DNA of 64,000 bases from an uncultured Gellertiella sp. (GCF_963457605.1 NZ_OY735139.1:2820001-2884000); one strand, 5' to 3'. Shown: positions 8,634 through 18,561, numbered from the stretch's first letter. Made by a program: numbers and translations. The notes: a model not told the origin generated them from the sequence alone.

Positions 8634-9716
8634 ATGTCCGTCGGAATATCGTCGCCCCGCTCTTTCGTCTTCTACATCGTGCCCGATTTCACCATGCTTG
8701 CCTTCACCTCGGCCATCGAGGCGCTGCGGCTTGCCAATGCGGTGCTGGGCGAGGCGGTCTATTCCTGGCGGATTGCCTCTGCCGACGGGGCACCGGTGCG
8801 TGCCAGCTGCGGGCTGATGATCACGCCGGACCATGCCATCGCGGCGGAACGCGTCCTGCTTGCGGGTGACAGGCGTCCGTCGATGATCGTCGTCTGCTCC
8901 GGCTGGAATGTCGAGAACCATGTCAGCAAGACAGGGGCGGCCTGGTTGCGCGAGGCCCGCCAGCGGCAGGTGGAAATCGCCGGTGTCTGCACCGGTGCCT
9001 ATCTGCTGGCCGATGCCGGGCTGCTGGAAAATCGGCATTGCACCATCCACTGGGAAAATCTCCCGGTCTTTGAGGAGCGTTTCAGCCAGATTGCCGTCCA
9101 TACCGGCCTGATGGAAAGCGATGGCGGCATCCACAGCTGTGCGGGCGGTGCCGCCTGTTTCGACATGATGATGCATATCGTCGGCCGGGATTTCGGGCCC
9201 AGGGTAGTGTCTGCGGTGCTGGATCAGGCGATGGTCGACCGTATTCGCGCCCCCTCCGAGCGTCAGCGCATGCCCCTGACGGTAAAGCTCAGTTCACTCA
9301 ACCCGAAGATCCTGAAAGCCATCGAACTGATGGAAGAGCATCTGGCCGACCGGCTGCCGATGGAAGAGATCGCCTCTGCCGTCTGCCTGTCCCGCCGCCA
9401 GGTCGAGCGGCTGTTCCAGCTGGAACTCGAAACCTCACCCTCGCGCTATTACCTGCAATTGCGGCTGGAGCGGGCCCGCCTGCTGGTCACCCAGTCGGCC
9501 ATGCAGGTGGTCGAGATCGCGATTGCCTGCGGTTTCGTCTCGGCCTCGCATTTTTCGAAATGCTATCGGCATTTCCACGGCGTCTCGCCGCAGGAAACCC
9601 GTGATCAGCGGCAGACCAGCGTCCAGATGCCGGCGCTGCGCAAGGGCCTTGCCGGTGAGGCACTGCCGGCGGAAGCCGCCAACCAGGGCGATTTTGCCAT
9701 CGGCCGGGTGGCGTGA
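8634..9716 (+). CDS. GlxA family transcriptional regulator (DJ-1/PfpI-like + AraC HTH)
   Basis: 360-residue paralogue of the divergent neighbour. The N-terminal ligand domain reads FVFYIVPDFTMLAFTSAIEALRL with the elbow GVCTGAYLLADAGLL. It then has MESDGGIHSCAGGAACFDMM, typical of the family, and a C-terminal AraC HTH (PMEEIASAVCLSRRQVERLF; VVEIAIACGFVSASHFSKCYR). Members close to this sequence type include regulators of choline/glycine betaine and carnitine use; that is family knowledge, not proof. The ~30 residues after the HTH look unstructured. A mosaic repeat lies directly behind the stop and may act as its terminator. Confidence 0.88.
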   Translation: MSVGISSPRSFVFYIVPDFTMLAFTSAIEALRLANAVLGEAVYSWRIASADGAPVRASCGLMITPDHAIAAERVLLAGDRRPSMIVVCSGWNVENHVSKTGAAWLREARQRQVEIAGVCTGAYLLADAGLLENRHCTIHWENLPVFEERFSQIAVHTGLMESDGGIHSCAGGAACFDMMMHIVGRDFGPRVVSAVLDQAMVDRIRAPSERQRMPLTVKLSSLNPKILKAIELMEEHLADRLPMEEIASAVCLSRRQVERLFQLELETSPSRYYLQLRLERARLLVTQSAMQVVEIAIACGFVSASHFSKCYRHFHGVSPQETRDQRQTSVQMPALRKGLAGEALPAEAANQGDFAIGRVA

Positions 9717-9722
9717 CGACTC

Positions 9723-9885
9723 CAGAGTCTTTCAGCTTCATGCTGAACCAGGCAGCCTCTGGCGCACCCTGTTTTCGTTTGTCATTTCGCTCAAAGTCGT
9801 TTGAGCCCTCAAACTCGTTTGAGCGCTCAAACGAGATTCCATACGCAAAACGTCGTTTGCGTGTTTTCCCTGACAAACGATAGAG
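9723..9885. repeat. RIME-like mosaic palindromic repeat, expanded copy
   Basis: Longest copy of a repeat found five times in the window. It starts with a hairpin (CAGAGTCTTTCAGC ... GAACCAGGCAGCCTCTG), then TGTTTTCGTTTGTC, and ends TTTTCCCTGACAAACGATAGAG, matching the ends of the copies at 21.7 and 34.0 kb. The middle is replaced by a run of small palindromes built on CTCAAA-n-TTTGAG and a related CGCAAAACG-TCGTTTGCG pair. It fills most of the gap between a regulator and an oxidoreductase gene. The layout with two palindromes resembles the Rhizobium intergenic mosaic elements. Confidence 0.75.
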
Positions 9886-10093
9886 CATGTCGTGTTCAAT
9901 CGTCCTCGATTGAACGACAGCGTATTTGCGGAAAACAAGAGCGAAAGTGCGGCTCTGTTGAATCCGTTCAAGCGCGCCGCGCTTTGGCGTCTTGTCTGCA
10001 CGAAGCCGTCATAATGGGGTTGTGCCCTTGCTTCACCCGCCTGCTGCCTTAGGTTATCTGGACCTGTCGCAACTGCTCTTCCACGGAGATGTC

Positions 10094-11134
10094 ATGCCCC
10101 AATCCTCCTCGATCAATCGTCGCCTTGTTCTGGCCGAGCGTCCGGTCGGTGAGCCCACGGACCGGACGCTGCGGCTGGAAACCGACCCGGTCCCCGAGCC
10201 CGGTCCCGGCCAGATGCTGCTGCGCACCGAATATCTGTCGCTCGACCCCTATATGCGCGGCCGGATGAGCGATGCGCCCTCCTATGCCGCCCCGGTGGAG
10301 ATCGACGGCGTGATGGTCGGCGGCACCGTGGCAGAGGTGGTGACCTCCCGGATCGACCGGTTCAAGGCGGGCGATTACGTGCTGAGTTTCAGTGGCTGGC
10401 AGGATTATGCGCTGTCGGATGGCGAGGGCGTGCAACCCCTCGGCCCGAACCCCTCCCATCCGTCCCGGGCACTCGGGATCATGGGCATGCCGGGCTTTAC
10501 CGCCTGGGCAGGGCTCCGGGAAATCGGCAAGCCGAAGGCAGGCGAGACCATCGTGGTTGCGGGGGCGACCGGGCCTGTCGGCTCCACGGTCGGGCAGATC
10601 GGCAAGATCCTCGGCTGCCGGGTCGTCGGCGTTGCGGGCGGTCCGGAAAAATGCCGCCATGCGGTCTCCACCCTTGGCTTTGATGCCTGCGTCGACCACA
10701 AGGCGGCGGACTTTGCCGCTCAGCTGAAAGCCGCCGTTCCCGGCGGCATCGACATCTATTTCGAAAATGTCGGCGGCAAGGTGTTTGACGCGGTGGTGGG
10801 CCTGCTGAACCCGGCAGCCCGCATCCCGCTCTGCGGTCTGATCTCGCAATATAATGCCACGGCCCTGCCGGAAGGGCCGGACCGGATGAGCTGGCTGATG
10901 GGCCAGATGCTGCGCAAGCGCATCACCATGCGCGGCTTCATCATCTTCAACGATTTCGGCCATCTCTATCCGGATTTTGCGCGCGAAATGGGCGGCTGGA
11001 TCGAGGCAGGCAGGATTCATTACCGCGAGGAGATGATCGAAGGGCTGGAACAGGCACCCTCCGCCTTCATCGGCCTGTTGCGCGGCGAAGCCTTCGGCAA
11101 GCGGGTCGTGCATGTCGGCAATGCGTCGCGCTGA
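10094..11134 (+). CDS. NADP-dependent oxidoreductase, CurA / MDR family
   Basis: Zinc-independent medium-chain reductase of 346 residues related to curcumin/alkenal double-bond reductases. Visible marks: YLSLDPYMRGRM, the nucleotide-binding GATGPVGSTVGQIGK, AGGPEKC, and FENVGGKVFDAV with NPAARIPLCGLISQYN. These are near-diagnostic of the family. The ATG at MPQSSSINRRL was preferred over an in-frame upstream start because the extra 34 residues overlap the repeat-bearing intergenic region. It probably acts on alpha,beta-unsaturated carbonyls in the cytosol. The neighbour downstream is convergent and 7 bases away. Confidence 0.88.
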   Translation: MPQSSSINRRLVLAERPVGEPTDRTLRLETDPVPEPGPGQMLLRTEYLSLDPYMRGRMSDAPSYAAPVEIDGVMVGGTVAEVVTSRIDRFKAGDYVLSFSGWQDYALSDGEGVQPLGPNPSHPSRALGIMGMPGFTAWAGLREIGKPKAGETIVVAGATGPVGSTVGQIGKILGCRVVGVAGGPEKCRHAVSTLGFDACVDHKAADFAAQLKAAVPGGIDIYFENVGGKVFDAVVGLLNPAARIPLCGLISQYNATALPEGPDRMSWLMGQMLRKRITMRGFIIFNDFGHLYPDFAREMGGWIEAGRIHYREEMIEGLEQAPSAFIGLLRGEAFGKRVVHVGNASR

Positions 11135-11141
11135 GGCCGGT

Positions 11142-11834
11142 TCACGCTTCCCCGTCGGGCGGGGCCGTTTCCTCTCCCGGCCAGGCCGCCTGTGGCCATC
11201 GTTTCAAAGCTTCGGCACCGGCAGCACTCAGCCGGTAGAAGCCCTTGCCCTGCCGTTCGAACCAGCCATATACATTGTCCATCAGTATACGCCCGGCATT
11301 CGGCACGCGTCGACGGATATCCCGCGGCCGTTCGACGCCGTGGTTAAGTGCAGAGGCGCAGAGCAGCGCCTGCTGGCGATAGGCGGTCATGATCGGCGCC
11401 CTGGTGCTGCCGCCCGCCGCCGGATCGCCGCGCCGCTTCCGGTGCTCGCTGACAAGCCGCGATTTCCGCTTGGGATTGGTGCGCGGCATCGGCGACACCG
11501 AGGCGACGATCACGCTCACCTCGCCCTGGTCGGAGATGCCGAGCATGCCGATGCCGAGCCTGCGGCAGAGATCGCGGTAGCGCCGGTCGGATTCCCGCCC
11601 GCGTCCTTTCGATGACACACGCGCAGCAATCCACACTTCGTCGGCTGCCGCCGCCCGGTCGACCGCCTGCAGGATCAGTTCGAGATTGAAGGTGAGCTTC
11701 AGTTCGCAGACCACCACGACAGGCACTTCGCCCCCGATCACGCCCACGACATCGCAATTGCCGACTTCGCCCTTGACCTCGTAGCCCGCGGCCTCAAGGA
11801 AGGTTTTGACCGGCGTGTATAATGTGGTCTCCAT
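11142..11834 (-). CDS. DUF2161 family putative PD-(D/E)XK phosphodiesterase
   Basis: 230 residues. The N-terminal half fits a restriction-endonuclease-like core: NCDVVGVIGG followed by VVVVCELKLTFN, which supplies an Asp and an ExK pair. It then has an ISDQGEVSV segment, and the C-terminal half contains a winged-helix-like stretch ending in GFYRLSAAGAEALK. This matches the alphaproteobacterial DUF2161 family (annotated as a phosphodiesterase domain from fold prediction). Function is not established. It ends 7 bases from the convergent CurA gene. A small gene follows 12 bases behind it only if read on the same strand from further upstream, so the two minus-strand genes are closely packed. Confidence 0.72.
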   Translation of the reverse strand: METTLYTPVKTFLEAAGYEVKGEVGNCDVVGVIGGEVPVVVVCELKLTFNLELILQAVDRAAAADEVWIAARVSSKGRGRESDRRYRDLCRRLGIGMLGISDQGEVSVIVASVSPMPRTNPKRKSRLVSEHRKRRGDPAAGGSTRAPIMTAYRQQALLCASALNHGVERPRDIRRRVPNAGRILMDNVYGWFERQGKGFYRLSAAGAEALKRWPQAAWPGEETAPPDGEA

Positions 11835-11846
11835 GGAGCCGATCTA

Positions 11847-12086
11847 TCAGGCGGGGTTGAGATCGGCAATCTCGCCATGCCGGGCCAGCAGGCGCGGAGA
11901 CGTCATGTCGCCCGTCTCCTCGTCCACCATCACCGCATAGGCGGCAACGCCGACAAAGCGCTCCGCCATGGCGGCGGCAATCTTCTCGGCGCTGATCGCA
12001 TTCGATGCCTGCCGCATCTCGCCGGGCACGAGATTGCCCCGGTTCCGGCGATAGGGGAGGATGATGAATTTTTCGGCACTGGACAT
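11847..12086 (-). CDS. small conserved hypothetical protein
   Basis: 79 residues, beginning MSSAEKFIILPYRRNRGNLV and ending in ARHGEIADLNPA. It has charged and helical stretches, no membrane segment, and no recognised motif. It shares frame with a long opposite-sense open frame of the MFS gene, but its own composition is protein-like and it ends just before the DUF2161 gene start (13 bases), suggesting the order small gene then DUF2161. Function unknown. Confidence 0.6.
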   Translation of the reverse strand: MSSAEKFIILPYRRNRGNLVPGEMRQASNAISAEKIAAAMAERFVGVAAYAVMVDEETGDMTSPRLLARHGEIADLNPA

Positions 12087-12172
12087 TGGCGTCTTCCTTG
12101 AGTTTGTTCTATCTTTGTTCCTAAAATAGCCCGAAGTCAAGCCACTTCGCAAATACCGCCGGAGGGGAAGGC

Positions 12173-13387
12173 TCAGTCCGGTTTGCGGTCGAGCGCCCAG
12201 GAGGCGGCAAAGATGAAGAGGCCGAAGAAGGACAGCGCTGCCCCGACATAGCCGGTCGCCGCATAGCCATAGCCACAGGCAATCACCAGCCCGCCGAGCC
12301 AGGCGCCGAGCGCATTGGCGATGTTGAAGGCCGAATGCATGGAGGCGGCGGCCAGCGTCTGCCCGTCGGCGGCGACATCCATCAGCCTGGTCTGGACGGC
12401 GGGACCTGCGGCAAAGGTGCAGCCGATCAGGAACACCGAGATGCACAGCATCAGCGGACTTGCGGCGGTCAGGCCGAACAGCGTCATCACCACGATGTTG
12501 AAGAGCAGCATGCCGCCGATCGTGCCCATCAGCGAGATATCGGCAAGCTTGGACCCCACCATATTGCCGACATTCATGCCGATGCCGAACAGGATCATGA
12601 TGACGGGGATCATCGATACCGGCAGGCCGGCCACCTCGGTCGCGGTACCGGCGATATAGCTCAGGATCGAAAACATGCCGCCAAAGCCGGTTGCCGCCAG
12701 CGTCAGGGTCAGAAGCACCTGCGGATGGGTGAAGGCAATCAGCTCCTTCATCACGCTTGCCCCTTCCGGGCGGCCCTGGCGCGGCAGATGGACCCAGATC
12801 AGCGATACCGTCAGCAGGCCGATCAGGCCGACGGCGAGAAACATCATCCGCCAGCTGATGAACTGGCCGAACAAAGCCATGACCGGTGTTCCGGCAAGGG
12901 TTGCGACCGTCAGGCCGAGCATGACATAGCCGACCGCACGCGCCCGGCGGTCGGCTGGCACCAGCGACGCCGCCACCAGTGCCGAGACGCCGAAATAGGC
13001 GCCGTGCGGCAGGCCGGTGAGGAACCGCAGCACGGTGAAACTGACGAAACCCGGTGCAATGCTGCTCGCCAGATTGCCGACGGCAAAGATCCCCATCAGC
13101 ACCAGCAGCAGCGAGCGCCGCGACACCTTTGCCCCGGCAATCGCAATCAGCGGCGCGCCCACCACCACGCCCAGCGCATAGGCGGTGATCACATAGCCTG
13201 CCTGCGGAATGGTCACCGAAAAGGTCCGCGCCACATCCGGCAGCAGGCCCATGATGGCAAATTCGCCGGTGCCGATGCCAAAGCCGCCGCAGGCGAGCGC
13301 CAGGATGACCAGTGTCACCTGCAGGCGGGTGAGGGCAGGGGATGTGTCGGGCACGCACGAGGCGTTGTTGCAAACGGCATCGCTCAA
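12173..13387 (-). CDS. MFS transporter, AraJ/drug-efflux type
   Basis: 404-residue major-facilitator permease with about 12 hydrophobic segments. The first helix is LALACGGFGIGTGEFAIMG, and the loop after helix 2 has the family A-motif region (PDVARTFSVTIPQAGYVI). A second-half repeat follows after a charged central loop near residue 200 (LPRQGRPEGASVMKE). The GTGEF segment is typical of the AraJ/YdhP-type arabinose or drug efflux group. It is an inner-membrane proton-coupled exporter by family. The substrate is not predictable. Transcribed alone, with a regulator not adjacent. Confidence 0.87.
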   Translation of the reverse strand: MSDAVCNNASCVPDTSPALTRLQVTLVILALACGGFGIGTGEFAIMGLLPDVARTFSVTIPQAGYVITAYALGVVVGAPLIAIAGAKVSRRSLLLVLMGIFAVGNLASSIAPGFVSFTVLRFLTGLPHGAYFGVSALVAASLVPADRRARAVGYVMLGLTVATLAGTPVMALFGQFISWRMMFLAVGLIGLLTVSLIWVHLPRQGRPEGASVMKELIAFTHPQVLLTLTLAATGFGGMFSILSYIAGTATEVAGLPVSMIPVIMILFGIGMNVGNMVGSKLADISLMGTIGGMLLFNIVVMTLFGLTAASPLMLCISVFLIGCTFAAGPAVQTRLMDVAADGQTLAAASMHSAFNIANALGAWLGGLVIACGYGYAATGYVGAALSFFGLFIFAASWALDRKPD

Positions 13388-13548
13388 GGAAGAGATCCTT
13401 CAAAGGAAATTCGGCGGTTGTGGCCCGGGGAGGAAAGAATTCTCGCGCGTCACAGACCCGCGCAGCTGCCGACAGTCTACCGTATTTTGGCGGTGCGGCA
13501 AAGCCCCCATCGGGACGATGTGACCTTGAGGCAGAGATGCCTGAACGC

Positions 13549-13580
13549 AAAAGGACCGCCTCTCGCATGAGGGGCGGTCC
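13549..13580 (-). terminator. intrinsic terminator behind the cytochrome b561 gene
   Basis: Inverted repeat GGACCGCC / GGCGGTCC with a short loop, followed on the minus strand by TTTT. It sits 20 bases past the stop of the minus-strand cytochrome gene, the position and orientation expected of a rho-independent terminator. Confidence 0.75.
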
Positions 13581-13600
13581 GGGCGCATCGACAGGGGGCG

Positions 13601-14089
13601 TCAGTTGCTGGCAAGCATGCGGCGCAGCGTGCCGTCCTTCAGCACGAACTGGTGGAACAGGGCGGCGGTTGCATGCAGCGCAATGAAGGTGATGAACACC
13701 GGCTTGCCCAGCGCGTGGATGTCGCCGAAGGCATCGTTGACATAGAGCGCCAGCAGGCCGGTGACCGGAACGGCAAACAGCAGGGCGTAGAACAGCCAGT
13801 GCGTCGCCCGTGCGGCCAGCGCCATCAGGGTGTTGTCCGTCGGGGCAGCGGGGGCACCCGGCACCAGCCGGACGGTGAGGCGCAGCAGCACCAGAGCGAG
13901 AATGCTGATCCCGATCCAGAAATGCGCACTGGCCATCAGCTGGTCGAAGGCGGGTGCCGGATGTCCGTCAGCTGTGGCGTCGACGACGGTTGTCATGGAT
14001 TCACCGAACACCAGCTGAAACAGCACCAGCGCTGCCACAAGCCAGTGCAGGCCGATCTGGAGGGTGGAATAGCCGGTCCTGGCCTGCAT
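13601..14089 (-). CDS. cytochrome b561 family membrane protein
   Basis: 162 residues, four hydrophobic helices. It carries the histidines expected to hold b-type hemes: QIGLHWLVAA in helix 1, ASAHFWIGIS in helix 2, ATHWLFYALL in helix 3 and FIALHATAALFHQFVLKD in helix 4. It resembles the short bacterial b561 proteins (YceJ/CybB group), which oxidise quinol at the inner membrane or act with YceI-like partners. No YceI gene is adjacent. An AAGGAG site lies nine bases upstream of the ATG. A terminator follows directly. Confidence 0.87.
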   Translation of the reverse strand: MQARTGYSTLQIGLHWLVAALVLFQLVFGESMTTVVDATADGHPAPAFDQLMASAHFWIGISILALVLLRLTVRLVPGAPAAPTDNTLMALAARATHWLFYALLFAVPVTGLLALYVNDAFGDIHALGKPVFITFIALHATAALFHQFVLKDGTLRRMLASN

Positions 14090-14331
14090 CAGGCAGTCTC
14101 CTTCGGAAATGGTGGTTCAAGGGTTTTTCCCCTCGCGCGGTCACCGGCAGGTCTGGAGGGAGGGCCAGGTGCCGGTGTTCCCGTGCGTTGAGGCGAGACT
14201 TACGACAGGCAAGCTGACATTTACCTGACCGGGGGGGCGGCAGGCTGAATTCGGCCATTGTCACGGCGCACGACCTGTGGCTCTGTGCGGGCACGATTGC
14301 CGATATGCCTCACCGCTTCGAAGGAATGGAC

Positions 14332-15144
14332 ATGACTGATCAGACCAGGCTCGGGCCGCAAGACCTTTCCGCCCGCCTTGACATCGCCGAACAGGCGGCC
14401 CGTGCGGCGGGCCTGCTGCTGGTAGGTCATTATGGCACCCGCGACCAGCTTGCCATCGAGCAGAAGGGTCGCAATGATTTTGTCTCCAATGCCGACCGGG
14501 AAGCCGAAGCGGTGATCTCCGGGCTGATCCGCGCCGCCTTTCCGCAGGATGGCTTTCTCGGCGAGGAAACCGGCATGGCCGAGGCGGGCAATCCCGATGT
14601 GATCTGGTGCGTCGATCCGCTGGATGGCACGACGAATTTCCTGAAGGGCGCGCATAACTGGTGCGTGTCCATCGGCCTCTGGGCGCATGGCGTGCCGGTG
14701 CTGGGTGTCATCTATGATCCGGTCCGCGACGAGCTTTTTACCGGTTCGGATCACCATCCCGCCACCTGCAACGGCAAGCCGATCCGGGTGAGCGACATCG
14801 ACAGTTTCGACCGCACCGCGCTCGGGCTTGGCCGCAACCAGCGGGTCGGGCCGGAAGCGGTGCCTTCCGACATGCTGAAGCTGTTTCATGCCGGGGGAAG
14901 CTTCCGGCAGGTGGGGGCGGGCGCGCTGATGCTCGCCTATGTCGCCGCAGGCCGGGTCGACGGCTATTTCGAGCGTCACATGTGGGCCTGGGATGCGGTG
15001 GCGGGCCTCGCCCTGATCCGGGCTGCGGGCGGCGTCATTGAAGTCTATCCGGAGCCCGGCGGCTCGGTGGCGGCAGGCGCACTGACCCTTGCCAGCGGCC
15101 CCGGCCTGTTCGCCCAGCTGAAGACGCTTTTCGAGCTTGCCTGA
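14332..15144 (+). CDS. inositol monophosphatase family protein
   Basis: 270-residue Mg2+-dependent sugar-phosphate phosphatase family member. The metal-binding motif is complete: NDFVSNADREAE and GEETG in the first part, DPLDGTTNF in the centre, and the C-terminal WAWDAVAGLALIRAAGG. Members hydrolyse inositol-1-phosphate, histidinol phosphate or PAP; the sequence alone does not choose. The start is the ATG preceded by GAAGGAATGGAC, giving proper spacing; two upstream ATGs at 14305 and 14326 fit less well. Transcribed toward pntA, but a 333-base gap separates them. Confidence 0.87.
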   Translation: MTDQTRLGPQDLSARLDIAEQAARAAGLLLVGHYGTRDQLAIEQKGRNDFVSNADREAEAVISGLIRAAFPQDGFLGEETGMAEAGNPDVIWCVDPLDGTTNFLKGAHNWCVSIGLWAHGVPVLGVIYDPVRDELFTGSDHHPATCNGKPIRVSDIDSFDRTALGLGRNQRVGPEAVPSDMLKLFHAGGSFRQVGAGALMLAYVAAGRVDGYFERHMWAWDAVAGLALIRAAGGVIEVYPEPGGSVAAGALTLASGPGLFAQLKTLFELA

Positions 15145-15477
15145 TCCGGCACCGGATCTGCGGCGCTGCGGGTTCGCGCTGAAGGGAACCGGCCGAATTT
15201 GTTGTTTCGAATCATGTGTCCGGCCTGCGATCCAGCATCGTTGCACGATGATTCGGCGGGCATGCCTGTGGAAGAGCGGGCTGCTGGCCAACTATTTTTG
15301 TCGGTGTCTGTCTCTTTCAAACGATTCGCGTCGCGAAACGTCCAGTCAGGCGTTTTTGCGCTTTGCCATGTCGGGGTGGACATGGTTGATTGCCGTTCTT
15401 CGAATGGGTGGAGATTCCAGTCCCGGTTCTGTTTGCGCGTGCGCAGGCGAGCGGGTTGGCATTGGTGAGGATGTAAG
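15145..15477. promoter_or_regulatory. upstream region of pntAB with inverted repeats
   Basis: No gene. It contains an 8-base inverted repeat CGAATCAT (15208-15215) / ATGATTCG (15248-15255) and, nested inside, the palindrome CATCGT-TGC-ACGATG (15236-15250). These could be a regulator site or a structured leader. The strongest reading is the pntA promoter region. No -35/-10 pair is clear enough to mark. Confidence 0.4.
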
Positions 15478-17049
15478 ATGATCATAGGCGCTTTGCGAGA
15501 AATTGCGGAGAATGAAAACCGGGTGGCGATGACGCCGGACTCGGCGGCGCAGCTGCAAAAGCTCGGCCATGCCTGCGTGGTGGAGACGGGGGCTGGCGCA
15601 AGGGCCGGGATTTCGGATGCGGCCTACACGGCGGCAGGCGTCGAGGTTCTGGCCAATGCGGCAGCGGTTGTTGAACGCGCCGATGTGGTGGTCAAGGTAC
15701 GCGGCCCCGAAGAGGCCGAAGCCCGCAGCCTGAAACGCGACCAGACGCTGATCTCCTTCCTCTGGCCTGCCCAGAATCCCGAACTGCTCGAGATTTTCCG
15801 GCAGAATGGCGTCACCGCCGTTGCCATGGACATGGTGCCGCGCATTTCACGTGCCCAGAAAATGGACGCACTCTCCTCCATGGCCAATATCGCCGGTTAC
15901 CGCGCGGTGATCGAGGCGGGCAACCAGTTCGGCCGCTTCTTCACCGGCCAGGTGACGGCGGCGGGCAAGGTGCCCCCGGCCAAGGTGCTGATTGTCGGCG
16001 CCGGTGTGGCCGGTCTTGCCGCCATCGGCACGGCGGTCAGCCTCGGGGCCATCGTCCACGCCTTCGATGTCCGCCCGGAAGTGGCCGAACAGATCGAAAG
16101 CATGGGCGCAAGCTTCGTCTATCTCGAATTCGAGGCGAACCAGGATGGCGCGGCGACCGGCGGCTATGCCGCCCCGTCCTCGCCGGAATTCCGCGAGAAG
16201 CAGCTGGCGAAATTCCGCGAGCTTGCCCCGGAAATGGATATCGTCATCACCACGGCGCTGATCCCCGGCCGTCCGGCCCCCAAGCTGTGGACATCCGATA
16301 TGGTCGCGATCATGAAGCCGGGCTCGGTCATCATCGACCTTGCCGCCGAACGGGGCGGCAACTGCGACCTGACGGTACCGGACCAGCGGGTCGTCTCCGA
16401 CAATGGCGTCATCATCGTCGGCTATACGGATTTCCCGAGCCGCATGGCAGCCCAGGCCTCGACGCTCTATTCCACCAATATCCGCCACATGCTGTCGGAT
16501 CTGACGCCCGGCAAGGATGGCAAGATCGTCCACAACATGGAAGATGACGTCATCCGCGGCTCGACGGTGACGAAGGGCGGCGAGATCACCTATCCGCCCC
16601 CGCCGCCAAAGATCGCGGCGATTGCCGCCGCCAAGCCGAAGGAAAAGGCAAAGGAACTGACGCCGGAGGAAAAGCGGGCCGCCGAAACGGCCGCGTTCAG
16701 GCAGCAGACCACCACGCAGGTCGGGTTGCTGGTCGTCGGCGGGGCGCTGATGCTGCTGGCCGGTCTCTATGCTCCGGCGGCCTTCATGAGCCATTTCATC
16801 GTCTTCGTGCTTTCCTGCTTCGTCGGCTTCTCGGTCATCTGGAATGTCAGCCACTCGCTGCACACACCGCTGATGGCGGTCACCAACGCGATCTCGTCGA
16901 TCATCATTCTCGGCGCGCTGATGCAGATCGGCTCCGGCAGCTGGCTGGTGGCCGTCCTTGCAGCGCTTTCGGTCTTCATGGCCGGCATCAACATATTCGG
17001 CGGCTTCATGGTCACGCGGCGCATGCTGGCCATGTTCCAGAAGTCGTGA
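15478..17049 (+). CDS. pntA: NAD(P) transhydrogenase subunit alpha (proton-translocating)
   Basis: 523 residues, the fused alpha form as in E. coli, not the split PntAA/PntAB form common in many alphaproteobacteria. The N-terminal alanine-dehydrogenase-like domain has [17 protein letters not shown] and the NAD-binding loop [19 protein letters not shown]. It then has QASTLYSTN and a lysine/alanine-rich hinge near residue 390, followed by about four membrane helices. With PntB it forms the inner-membrane enzyme that uses the proton gradient to reduce NADP+ with NADH. pntB starts 13 bases downstream. Confidence 0.95.
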   Translation: MIIGALREIAENENRVAMTPDSAAQLQKLGHACVVETGAGARAGISDAAYTAAGVEVLANAAAVVERADVVVKVRGPEEAEARSLKRDQTLISFLWPAQNPELLEIFRQNGVTAVAMDMVPRISRAQKMDALSSMANIAGYRAVIEAGNQFGRFFTGQVTAAGKVPPAKVLIVGAGVAGLAAIGTAVSLGAIVHAFDVRPEVAEQIESMGASFVYLEFEANQDGAATGGYAAPSSPEFREKQLAKFRELAPEMDIVITTALIPGRPAPKLWTSDMVAIMKPGSVIIDLAAERGGNCDLTVPDQRVVSDNGVIIVGYTDFPSRMAAQASTLYSTNIRHMLSDLTPGKDGKIVHNMEDDVIRGSTVTKGGEITYPPPPPKIAAIAAAKPKEKAKELTPEEKRAAETAAFRQQTTTQVGLLVVGGALMLLAGLYAPAAFMSHFIVFVLSCFVGFSVIWNVSHSLHTPLMAVTNAISSIIILGALMQIGSGSWLVAVLAALSVFMAGINIFGGFMVTRRMLAMFQKS

Positions 17050-17062
17050 GGGGATAACGATC

Positions 17063-18538
17063 ATGGGTTTCACCACATCCGCTTACGTCGTTGCGGCGGT
17101 TCTGTTCATCCTGTCGCTGGGCGGTCTGTCGGGCCAGGAAAGCGCCAAGCGCGCCGTCTGGTACGGTATCGCGGGCATGGCGCTCGCCGTCATCGCCACC
17201 TTCATCGGCCAGACGGCCAACACCGCCTTCACCCCGTTCCTCAGCGGCCTGACGGTCGTCATGCTGATTGCCGGCGCTGCCCTCGGGGCGGTTGCGGCAA
17301 AGCGCGTGCAGATGACAGAGATGCCGCAGCTGGTCGCTGCCATGCATTCGCTGGTGGGTCTGGCCGCCGTGTTCATCGGCTATGACGCCCATATCGAGGC
17401 CGTGCGCGTTACCGCTCTCGATCCAGCTGCGCAGGCGGCGCTGGCTGCCCTTTCGGAGACGAGCTTTGCCTCCGTGCTGGCGCACAAGTTCGTCGACCCC
17501 CAGGCAGCCGCCCTGATCACCATCCTGCGCGTCGAAACCTTCCTCGGCATCTTCATCGGCGCCGTTACCTTCACCGGGTCGGTGGTTGCCTATGGCAAGC
17601 TTGCGGGCAAGGTGGACGGCAAGGCGAAGAAGCTGCCGGGTGGCCATGTGCTGAACGCAGCTGCAGCCCTGATTTCCATCGCGTTGCTGGTGGTCTACCT
17701 GCAGGGCGGCTCGTCGCTGGCGCTGATCGTCATGACACTCGCCGCCCTCTTCATCGGCTATCACCTGATCATGGGCATCGGCGGGGCCGACATGCCGGTG
17801 GTGGTCTCGATGCTGAACAGCTATTCCGGCTGGGCGGCGGCGGCCATCGGTTTCTCGCTGTCGAACGACCTTTTGATCGTCGTCGGCGCGCTGGTCGGCT
17901 CCTCCGGTGCCATCCTCTCCTACATCATGTGCAAGGCGATGAACCGCTCGTTCATCTCGGTCATTTTGGGCGGCTTCGGCGGCACGAGCGGCCCGGCGAT
18001 GGAAATCTCCGGCGAGCAGGTGGCAATCGATGCGGATGGCGTTGCAGCTGCCCTCAACGATGCCGACAGCATCATCATCATTCCGGGCTATGGCATGGCG
18101 GTGGCGCAGGCCCAGCAGGCGGTGTCGGAACTGACGCGCAAGCTGCGCGCCAGGGGCAAGAATGTCCGCTTCGCCATCCATCCGGTCGCAGGCCGTCTGC
18201 CCGGCCACATGAACGTGCTGCTGGCCGAAGCCAAGGTGCCCTATGACATCGTTCTGGAAATGGACGAGGTCAACCAGGATTTCCCCTCCACCGACGTTGC
18301 CATCGTCATCGGCTCGAACGACATCGTCAATCCGGCGGCACAGGAAGATCCGAACTCGCCGATTGCAGGCATGCCGGTTCTCGAATGCTGGAAGGCCAAG
18401 CTGGTCATCGTGTCCAAGCGCGGCCAGGGCACCGGCTATTCCGGCATCGAAAACCCGCTGTTCTACAAGGAGAACACCCGGATGTTCTATGGCGATGCCA
18501 AGGATTCGCTGGAAAAGCTGATCCGCATCATGGGGTAG
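17063..18538 (+). CDS. pntB: NAD(P) transhydrogenase subunit beta
   Basis: 491 residues. The N-terminal two thirds is a bundle of about nine membrane helices (proton channel). The C-terminal domain binds NADP(H): [59 protein letters not shown] and a final [18 protein letters not shown]. All are characteristic of PntB. The ATG chosen follows pntA by 13 bases; a longer frame upstream overlaps pntA. A bidirectional hairpin terminator lies between its stop and the convergent glutaryl-CoA dehydrogenase gene. Confidence 0.96.
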   Translation: MGFTTSAYVVAAVLFILSLGGLSGQESAKRAVWYGIAGMALAVIATFIGQTANTAFTPFLSGLTVVMLIAGAALGAVAAKRVQMTEMPQLVAAMHSLVGLAAVFIGYDAHIEAVRVTALDPAAQAALAALSETSFASVLAHKFVDPQAAALITILRVETFLGIFIGAVTFTGSVVAYGKLAGKVDGKAKKLPGGHVLNAAAALISIALLVVYLQGGSSLALIVMTLAALFIGYHLIMGIGGADMPVVVSMLNSYSGWAAAAIGFSLSNDLLIVVGALVGSSGAILSYIMCKAMNRSFISVILGGFGGTSGPAMEISGEQVAIDADGVAAALNDADSIIIIPGYGMAVAQAQQAVSELTRKLRARGKNVRFAIHPVAGRLPGHMNVLLAEAKVPYDIVLEMDEVNQDFPSTDVAIVIGSNDIVNPAAQEDPNSPIAGMPVLECWKAKLVIVSKRGQGTGYSGIENPLFYKENTRMFYGDAKDSLEKLIRIMG

Positions 18539-18561
18539 TGCCACCAAGGCGGCAGAACTGG

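Noticed and set aside
9781-9880. CRISPR array in the palindrome run
   Set aside because: Repeats are short nested palindromes without regular unique spacers and are shared with other mosaic repeat copies.
17012-18547. 511-codon minus-strand frame opposite pntB
   Set aside because: Mirror frame of pntB with skewed composition; no start site and no motifs.
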